Positions 23,346 through 28,430 of a DNA stretch of 28,430 nucleotides are shown one piece after another. Below the pieces are notes generated by a model. That model saw only the letters and a program-made list of their open reading frames with translations, did not search any database and had not been told where the DNA came from. The stretch covers positions 1-28,430 of the forward strand of contig JAUWTE010000001.1 of NCBI GenBank assembly GCA_030609765.1. The letters are read 5' to 3'. Source of the DNA: Acidobacteriota bacterium. Lineage in GTDB: Bacteria > Acidobacteriota > UBA890. Each line of letters opens with the position of its first letter. Positions within the stretch are counted from its first letter, which is position 1. The translations under genes were made by a program, and so were the position numbers.

Positions 23346-24616
23346 CGTGGGAAGAATGAAACCTTTGTGCGAGCTTTTGCCAGAACCACCAGGGCCCTCG
23401 AGCCGTCGGTGAAGTATGGATCTCCAGTTAGGTTGTGCCGCGGGGCCGAAAGCGGCGCAGCTTCAACTCCGCCCACGTACCCGACCACCGATGCACGTTT
23501 CGCGGCCATGAGGTCATCGATTACGTAGTCTCTCGCCTCATCGACGTCAGGGTCGATCTTGTGGGTCGTCAGGTTCCATGCCTTCAGAGTGAAGCGAACC
23601 CCGATGTCGCGGCTCACCTGTCCGATCCACACTCGTTGCCCTTTGAAGCCGTGCTGCGTCCGCCATAGCCGCAGGTGAAGGCGCTCGTTGATGCTGGCCC
23701 GCGCCCTCTGCAGAGCGAGATCCTGAGCTCGTCCGTCGTGGTAGAGGGAGCTGACCGGTGAGTAGCGATACTCGGTACCGAGCAGGAAAGATCTCGCTGT
23801 TTTCCAGGCGGTGGAGATGGTGGTCGTCTCCACCTCGTCCCATCGTGCCCCGAAGCAGCGCAGCACGGTGGCGCGGTCGCCGACGACAACGAGGTTGAGG
23901 GGATCGCCCTCGACGCTGCCAGGCTTGTTCGTCGTGCATCGTGGCTGCTGTTCGAGCCATGAGCGAAGAGAGGTCTCATCGAGCTCGTCGAGACTCCCCG
24001 TATTCGCCGGCTCACCACTTTCGCCACCGAGCGTCAGTCCCGGTACCTCCACGGAGAAGTCGAGCTCGTGTACATGGTCGTCGGCGATGAGCTGAACATG
24101 GACCGTCTTGATCCCCTCGTCCAGCGCCGTGAACACGAATCCCCCCTTCGTGCTGCCTGGCCTGATCGGTCCGGCCTGAAAGCCATGCTCTTTGAAGAAC
24201 GCATTCATGCGCCGGTTGGCAAACCGTGCACCGATGAGCTTGAAGGGCAACAGCGGCAGCAATGGCAGGAACATCCAAGCCAGGAGACCAAAGCTGAGAA
24301 AACGCTTGCCGATGGCGAAATGATTCAGGTAGGCGGCTTCGAGTGGAGTGAAATAGGCCGGATCGAGGCTGATGAGGTCGGGCCGCACCGGCTCCTTGGT
24401 TTGGTTGGCGACGTGTATCCAGACCGGCTGCATTCCCCTGTGGGCCAACCGCACGCCGAAGAAACGCTCGCTCTCCCGGTCACTCGGAACGGCGATGGAG
24501 ACTTCGAGGCCCGCATCGCTCCGGGTTTCGACTCGATCCATGAAGGGGCGTGCGTCGGGCCGAGGTTCGTACCTCACGGTCAACAACCGCATCACGCCTG
24601 CGGTCAGCTTCGACAT
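23342..24616 (-). CDS. Membrane protein with LssY_C-type C-terminal domain, 424 aa
   Basis: The N-terminal 100 residues are soluble, with no signal peptide. A hydrophobic segment at about 105-130 ('FLSFGLLAWMFLPLLPLLPFKLIG') is the only clear membrane stretch. Residues about 236-415 match LssY C-terminal domains, with 'GDPLNLVVVGDRATVLRCFGARW', 'TEYRYSPVSSLYHDGRAQDLALQR', 'HLRLWRT', 'VWIGQVSRDIGVRF' and 'HKIDPDVDEARDYVIDDLM'. LssY domains occur in membrane proteins near type I secretion or PAP2-type genes, but their activity is not established. The gene is coupled by a GTGA overlap to the ATPase-GNAT fusion downstream, so the two proteins probably act together. The start ATG has no strong ribosome site. 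Confidence 0.8.
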   Translation of the reverse strand: MSKLTAGVMRLLTVRYEPRPDARPFMDRVETRSDAGLEVSIAVPSDRESERFFGVRLAHRGMQPVWIHVANQTKEPVRPDLISLDPAYFTPLEAAYLNHFAIGKRFLSFGLLAWMFLPLLPLLPFKLIGARFANRRMNAFFKEHGFQAGPIRPGSTKGGFVFTALDEGIKTVHVQLIADDHVHELDFSVEVPGLTLGGESGEPANTGSLDELDETSLRSWLEQQPRCTTNKPGSVEGDPLNLVVVGDRATVLRCFGARWDEVETTTISTAWKTARSFLLGTEYRYSPVSSLYHDGRAQDLALQRARASINERLHLRLWRTQHGFKGQRVWIGQVSRDIGVRFTLKAWNLTTHKIDPDVDEARDYVIDDLMAAKRASVVGYVGGVEAAPLSAPRHNLTGDPYFTDGSRALVVLAKARTKVSFFPR

Positions 24617-24683
24617 GCGCGGAGTCCGGCCTCATCGGTTTGGGAGCGGGCTAGTGGCGCCGATACGATACCAGAGATGAGGC

Positions 24684-27311
24684 CTATTCCTGCTTGAGGA
24701 CTTCCACCACATTGACCCTGGTGGTGCGCCACGCGGGGAGGAGGCAAGCGAGAGCCGCCACTATGCCCAAGATCAAGGTAGCGATCGCGTAGATCGACGG
24801 TTCTAACGTCCCCGTCTCGAAAAGGAGCTGCCGCATCAACAGGGTTCCCGGGACCGCGCTGGCCAGTCCCAAGAGCAGGCCCAAGCCCACCAGCAACAAT
24901 CCACGTCGCACTACCATGCCGATCAGGTCGGTCTGGCTCGCCCCCATCGCCAGCCGGATGCCGATCTCACGAGTCCGCTGGCTGACGTTGTAGGCCAGCA
25001 CCCCATACAGGCCGATTACCGTCAACAGCAGCGCGACGCCGGCAATGCTCCCGAGCGACAACATGATGACGCGAAAGCCGGCGAATGAATCCTCGAGGAC
25101 AGTGGTCATGGCGGTCGGGTCCGCGAGCACCACGTCGGGGTCGATTTGTCGCAAGAGCTCGCGAATGGGACCCACGAGCAGCGACGGATCGCCGTCGGTT
25201 CGCACCATCAAGCCCATTCGGATGTCGCCCATCTGGGCCGAGGACATGTACAAGGCGGGAACCACGCGTTCGACGGTGTTGAGCCGGGCGTCGCCAACCA
25301 CGCCGACGATCTCATACCCGACATCATTCCATCCGATTCCCACCATTCTCCCGAGTGGATCCTCGTCCGGGAACAAGGTACCGGCCGTCATCTCGCTGAT
25401 GACAACGACCTGGGGTGCTCCGGCGACATCCTGTGCCGAGATATCCCGGCCCCGAAAAAGAGGAATGCCGGCTGTCTCGAAATACCCCGGCGTAACCCAT
25501 CTGGCCATGACAAAGAATTGGTCCTCCGGCATCGGTCGGCCCTGTTCCTCCTGCCAGATGGGCCAGTCTGTCCAAGGTCTCCGAATGGGAGGCTTGCTGA
25601 TCAGGCTCGCCGAGGTCACGCCAGGCAGTGTCTCGATTTCCTCCGCAAGAGAGCCGAAGAACAGACTGCGCTCTTCGGCCGACGGGTACTTGCTCGGCTG
25701 AATCCTGATCCCAGCGGTGAGTAGGTTGTCGGCCTCGAAGCCCAGCTCGACGGTGCTGAGCTGGACCAGGCTACGCACCAACAAGCCCGCGCCGATCAGA
25801 AGAACGACGGAGATTGCCACCTGCAATACGACGAGGCCACCGCGCAGGCGCATGCCACGGATCCCTTCCGACATCTGAACTCCGGACCTCAGCTGACGGG
25901 ATGGGTGAACGGCGGTGCCGACCAATGCCGGGACCACACCCACGATGAGGCCCGTTGCTATCGACACCCCCACGGCGAAAAGCAGAACTCCGCCGTTGAT
26001 GGCGGGAGGGTTCACTCCCAGGTCTCCCATCGGCATGACTTGTTCGATCAGGTCCTGCAGCAGATAGGCGAGCCACACCCCGAGCGCACCGGCGATCGTG
26101 GTGAGAATGATGCTTTCGGTGATGAGCTGCCGCACGAGGCGCCAGCGGGAGGCTCCCAGTGCCGCGCGCATGGCCATCTCCGACATGCGGCGCTGCCCCC
26201 GTGCCAGCAGCAGGCCGGCGACATTGGCGCAAGCGATCAACAACACCAGAGCCGTGGTCCCCATGAGCACCAGGAGACTGGAGCGGATGCTGTAGACCAT
26301 GAAATCCTGCAGGCCCACGATCATCAGGCCCTTGCCCTCGTTGGTTTCGGGGTAGAGCTGTTGTAGCCCGGCAGAAATCGCATCGAGCTCGCTCTGCGCT
26401 TGGTCGAGCGTCACCTCAGGCTTCAATCTTCCGACCACCCAGTGGCTATGCGAGTCGCGAACCTGGTCCCAGGGGCCGTCCAGATCGATCAGACGCCAGG
26501 CGTCGGCGTCGAATATAAACTCGAAGCCCGCCGGCATGACGCCAACGATCGCGAGCGGGTAGCCGTCTACATTGATCGTGCTGTCGAGGACGTCGGGCGA
26601 GCCACCGTAACGACTCTGCCAGAGCGAGTAACTGATGACAGTCACAGCCGCCCCGCCCATGGCTTCCTCCTCGGGCAAGAATCCGCGCCCCAGCGCCGGG
26701 CTCAACCCCAAGAGAGAAAAGAGGTTCCACGTCACCGGGGCGGACTCGACCAGCTCCGATTGGGTACCACCTGTAACCGTGTGTTGCGTAGTGTTCGTTC
26801 CGATCAGGGCGAGGCCTTCAAAGAGCTCGCTCTGATCGCGGTAGTCGAAGTAGTCCACTCGTGAGACGGGGCCCGCCGGGGCACCATCTCGGGACTTTCG
26901 CCCGGCGACCAGTCGATCCGGCTCCTCATACGGCAAGCCGCCGATCAATGCGGCGCTGACGGTGCTGAAGAGTGTCGTGTTCGCACCGATCCCGATCGCC
27001 AGGATGAGCACGGCCACGATGGTGAGCCCCCTGTTCTTGCGTAAGCTGCGGGCGCCGTAACGAACATCCTGGGCAAAAGTGTCGATCGAGGCGCCGAGAC
27101 GCTGTTCCCTGACCTGCTCCTTCACCTGCTCGACGCCGCCGAGCTCGAGGCGTGCCTTCCGGCGTGCTTGCTCGGGGGTCATGCCGGCGCTCACCTTCTC
27201 CTCCGCCAAGAGGTCGAGGTAGCTGTTCAGCTCCTCGTCGAGATCTCGGTCGAGTGTCTGCTTCAGAAACAGCGACTTGAGGGTGCCGCGAATGCGCGAA
27301 AGTAGGCTCAT
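24684..27311 (-). CDS. ADOP-family (MacB/FtsX-like) ABC transporter permease, full length
   Basis: An 875-residue permease, the normal length for acidobacterial 'duplicated orphan permease' proteins. Order: an N-terminal cytoplasmic region ('DRDLDEELNSYLDLLAEEKVSAG...ARRKARLELGG') typical of ADOP, a first membrane helix ('LTIVAVLILAIGIGANTTLFS'), a periplasmic MacB_PCD domain, and a three-helix FtsX domain ('ALVLLIACANVAGLLLARG'). The half is then repeated: a helix near 'LVVLQVAISVVLLIGAGLLVRSL', a second periplasmic domain with 'WVTPGYFETAGIPLFRGRD', and a final FtsX domain with 'NVSQRTREIGIRLAMGASQ'. The C-terminus 'WRTTRVNVVEVLKQE' is standard. No ATPase gene lies beside it. An SD-like AGGGGG precedes the ATG. 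The PadR gene 53 bases upstream is the likely regulator. Substrate unknown. Confidence 0.95.
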   Translation of the reverse strand: MSLLSRIRGTLKSLFLKQTLDRDLDEELNSYLDLLAEEKVSAGMTPEQARRKARLELGGVEQVKEQVREQRLGASIDTFAQDVRYGARSLRKNRGLTIVAVLILAIGIGANTTLFSTVSAALIGGLPYEEPDRLVAGRKSRDGAPAGPVSRVDYFDYRDQSELFEGLALIGTNTTQHTVTGGTQSELVESAPVTWNLFSLLGLSPALGRGFLPEEEAMGGAAVTVISYSLWQSRYGGSPDVLDSTINVDGYPLAIVGVMPAGFEFIFDADAWRLIDLDGPWDQVRDSHSHWVVGRLKPEVTLDQAQSELDAISAGLQQLYPETNEGKGLMIVGLQDFMVYSIRSSLLVLMGTTALVLLIACANVAGLLLARGQRRMSEMAMRAALGASRWRLVRQLITESIILTTIAGALGVWLAYLLQDLIEQVMPMGDLGVNPPAINGGVLLFAVGVSIATGLIVGVVPALVGTAVHPSRQLRSGVQMSEGIRGMRLRGGLVVLQVAISVVLLIGAGLLVRSLVQLSTVELGFEADNLLTAGIRIQPSKYPSAEERSLFFGSLAEEIETLPGVTSASLISKPPIRRPWTDWPIWQEEQGRPMPEDQFFVMARWVTPGYFETAGIPLFRGRDISAQDVAGAPQVVVISEMTAGTLFPDEDPLGRMVGIGWNDVGYEIVGVVGDARLNTVERVVPALYMSSAQMGDIRMGLMVRTDGDPSLLVGPIRELLRQIDPDVVLADPTAMTTVLEDSFAGFRVIMLSLGSIAGVALLLTVIGLYGVLAYNVSQRTREIGIRLAMGASQTDLIGMVVRRGLLLVGLGLLLGLASAVPGTLLMRQLLFETGTLEPSIYAIATLILGIVAALACLLPAWRTTRVNVVEVLKQE

Positions 27312-27364
27312 GGGTGTCCCCCTCCGGGAGCGATGAGGACGATCTGGTGTCCTGACTCAGGACA

Positions 27365-27697
27365 CTACGTTGCTTCCAACACTCGGGTGATGGCCACTGT
27401 GACCTGGGCCCAGTTGTCCGTTTCCTGGCCCAGTCGACGTTGGCCTGTTGTCGTCAGCCGGTAGTACTTGGCGCGCCGGTTGTTTTCCGATTCACCCCAC
27501 TCGCCCTCGATCCAGTCCTCCTGTTCCAGACGTTTCAGGGCCGGAAACAGAGACCCGGCCTGCACCTGAAAAACTCCCCGGGTGGTCTGCTCGATACGCC
27601 GGGAGATGCCCAAACCGTGCATGGGCTCGAGGGTCAAGGTCTTGAGGATGAGCAGATCAAGGGTGCCGCGAAGAAGGTCCGCTTTGCCTTTGCCCAT
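27365..27697 (-). CDS. PadR-family transcriptional regulator
   Basis: A 110-residue winged-helix regulator. ATG 27697 is chosen because GGAGA lies 8 bases upstream and the conserved sequence begins there ('KADLLRGTLDLLILKTL'); the frame continues to 27781 without family similarity. The PadR winged helix is complete: 'MHGLGISRRIEQTTRGVFQVQAGSLFPALKRLEQEDWIEGEWGESENNRRAKYYRLTTTG', followed by a short C-terminal helix. PadR proteins of this acidobacterial subgroup are regularly found just upstream of ADOP permeases, as here, and are presumed to repress them and themselves. A TATAGA-TAG-TCTATA palindrome upstream is the best operator candidate. The ligand is unknown. Confidence 0.94.
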   Translation of the reverse strand: MGKGKADLLRGTLDLLILKTLTLEPMHGLGISRRIEQTTRGVFQVQAGSLFPALKRLEQEDWIEGEWGESENNRRAKYYRLTTTGQRRLGQETDNWAQVTVAITRVLEAT

Positions 27698-27824
27698 GAA
27701 GTATCTCCGTCGATATCGTGACGTGGCGGTGCCTTGGGTCGCGCCGGCGTGCGGCCTGGCTCCTGGTGCGGATCGTCGCACAGCTGCCCGGCTCGCACGT
27801 TTACGCGCCTGACCCGCTTACTCC

Positions 27825-27839
27825 TATAGATAGTCTATA
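27825..27839. promoter_or_regulatory. Palindromic candidate PadR operator
   Basis: TATAGA (27825-27830) and TCTATA (27834-27839) form a perfect 6-3-6 inverted repeat, an AT-rich island in GC-rich DNA. It lies 128 bases upstream of the PadR start and about 70 bases before the -35 region of the divergent lyase promoter. On the PadR strand the TATAG stretch could overlap its -10 region. Autoregulation through this site is an inference. Confidence 0.5.
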
Positions 27840-27908
27840 CGAAGGGTTCCCACAAGTTGTTTCGAGGGCTCACCATACCTCCACCGCGGCCTGCTGTTTC
27901 GTTCGCCA

Positions 27909-27937
27909 GGGACACCGAACCGATTCCGGACTATAAT
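27909..27937 (+). promoter_or_regulatory. Sigma-70-like promoter for the ammonia-lyase gene
   Basis: GGGACA (27909-27914), 17-base spacer, and a perfect TATAAT (27932-27937). Transcription would start near 27944 and give a leader of about 110 bases before the lyase GTG at 28053. It is the best -35/-10 match I found in the window. Confidence 0.6.
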
Positions 27938-27950
27938 CAGTGGCACGCGG

Positions 27951-28031
27951 ACCGGGTCTCCCGGTTGCTGCGGGGTGGGTGGGAGCGACCGACCCGATAA
28001 CGCTCGGGTCAAGACGCTTCAAGACCCGAGC
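27951..28031 (+). promoter_or_regulatory. Leader hairpins upstream of the ammonia-lyase
   Basis: Two stems lie in the untranslated leader. ACCGGG (27951-27956) pairs with CCCGGT (27960-27965) around a 3-base loop. GCTCGGGTC (28002-28010) pairs perfectly over 9 bases with GACCCGAGC (28023-28031), and the 12-base loop can form a further AAG/CTT pair. The second stem ends 8 bases before the AAGGAG ribosome site (28040-28045). The hairpins could stabilise the transcript, attenuate it or sense a ligand; no T-tract follows. Confidence 0.5.
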
Positions 28032-28052
28032 AGCCGAATAAGGAGATTCCGT

Positions 28053-28430
28053 GTGGCGATCACACTGACGGGAAAAACCCTCACAATCGAAGATATCGAG
28101 GCCGTCGCACGTCGTGGCGAGAAGGTCGAGCTGCATCCCGATGCCATAGAGCGCATCCGCGCTTGCCGCGACTTCATCGAAGAGCGCCTCGCGGCGGGCG
28201 AGATCATGTACGGCGTCAATACCGGCATCGGCGAGTTCTCCGAGGTCGTTCTCGACGACGAGCAGGTGCGCGACTTTCAGCGTTACCTGATCTACAACCA
28301 CGCCGCGGGTATTGGTGAGCCGGCGCCCATCGACCACGTCCGCGCGGCCATGGTTCTGCGCGCCAATGTGCACGCCAACGGCCACTCCGGTGGCCGGCTC
28401 GAGATCACCCAGACCCTGGTCGAGATGCTC
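28053..28430 (+). CDS. Aromatic amino acid / histidine ammonia-lyase, N-terminal 126 aa (runs off window)
   Basis: GTG 28053 is preceded by AAGGAG with 7-base spacing. The translated part begins 'MAITLTGKTLTIEDIEAVAR' and carries the family hallmark 'MYGVNTGIGEFS', then 'YLIYNHAAGIGEP', 'VRAAMVLRANVHANGHSG' and 'RLEITQTLVEML'. The Tyr in 'YGVNTG' is the catalytic lid-loop Tyr of enzymes with an MIO cofactor (histidine, phenylalanine and tyrosine ammonia-lyases and the related aminomutases). The 'Ala-Ser-Gly' that forms MIO and the substrate-selecting residues lie beyond the window. 'GEFS' in place of the usual HutH 'GFGKLA' favours a non-standard or aromatic amino acid substrate, but hutH cannot be excluded. 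Confidence 0.93.
   Translation, partial: MAITLTGKTLTIEDIEAVARRGEKVELHPDAIERIRACRDFIEERLAAGEIMYGVNTGIGEFSEVVLDDEQVRDFQRYLIYNHAAGIGEPAPIDHVRAAMVLRANVHANGHSGGRLEITQTLVEML

Noticed and set aside
27698..27781. N-terminal extension of PadR to 27781
   Set aside because: The extra 28 residues are Arg/Ala/Thr-rich with no family match, while ATG 27697 has a ribosome site and begins the conserved domain.
27870..28385. 171-codon open frame on the minus strand at the window end
   Set aside because: It is antisense to the ammonia-lyase, which has a promoter, a ribosome site and a family hallmark motif.

Overview
The window is GC-rich bacterial chromosomal DNA with genes on both strands. Three things point to Acidobacteriota: two permeases of the acidobacterial 'duplicated orphan permease' (ADOP) type, one with its PadR-type regulator; a secreted SBBP-repeat/BACON protein; and an LssY_C-type protein. 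No taxonomic search was possible, so this is an inference from gene content. There is no prophage, insertion sequence, CRISPR array, tRNA or rRNA that I can see.

Layout. 1-1031 (+) is the C-terminal part of an ADOP permease cut by the window edge. 1126-2355 (+) is an unrecognised secreted protein. 2419-3060 (-) is a GreA/GreB-family elongation factor, divergent from a large secreted propeller protein with seven SBBP repeats and two BACON-like domains (3151-6036, +). 6012-8398 (-) is a coupled MBOAT O-acyltransferase and SGNH-hydrolase-like pair, which probably acetylates an envelope or exported glycan. 8716-10963 (+) holds an AIM24/TIGR00266 protein, a lipoprotein with a perfect metzincin zinc motif, and a 53-residue two-helix membrane protein.

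10960-18063 (-) is the metabolic core. At its upstream end are a small membrane ORF and sdhA-sdhC-sdhD-sdhB (complex II, in an unusual gene order). A 175-bp nested palindromic element follows, whose edge falls in the sdhB stop codon. Then come a 746-residue fusion of a NifS-like cysteine desulfurase/selenocysteine lyase with selenophosphate synthetase (SelD), and an ornithine-cyclodeaminase-family dehydrogenase that overlaps the fusion by 28 nt.

18391-21803 (+) is a two-gene unit: a secreted M28 zinc peptidase and an acetyl-CoA hydrolase/CoA-transferase. A strong hairpin separates it from a convergent pair (21858-24616, -), in which an LssY_C membrane protein overlaps a fusion of a degenerate anti-sigma-type ATPase fold with a GNAT acetyltransferase. 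24684-27697 (-) is a PadR regulator with a full-length ADOP permease. Divergent from it, with a TATAAT promoter and a 9-bp leader hairpin, is the start of an aromatic amino acid/histidine ammonia-lyase (28053 to the window end).

The most notable items are the NifS-SelD fusion, which would join selenide release and selenophosphate synthesis in one chain; the nested palindromic element beside it; the metzincin lipoprotein; and the degenerate ATPase-GNAT fusion coupled to the LssY_C protein.
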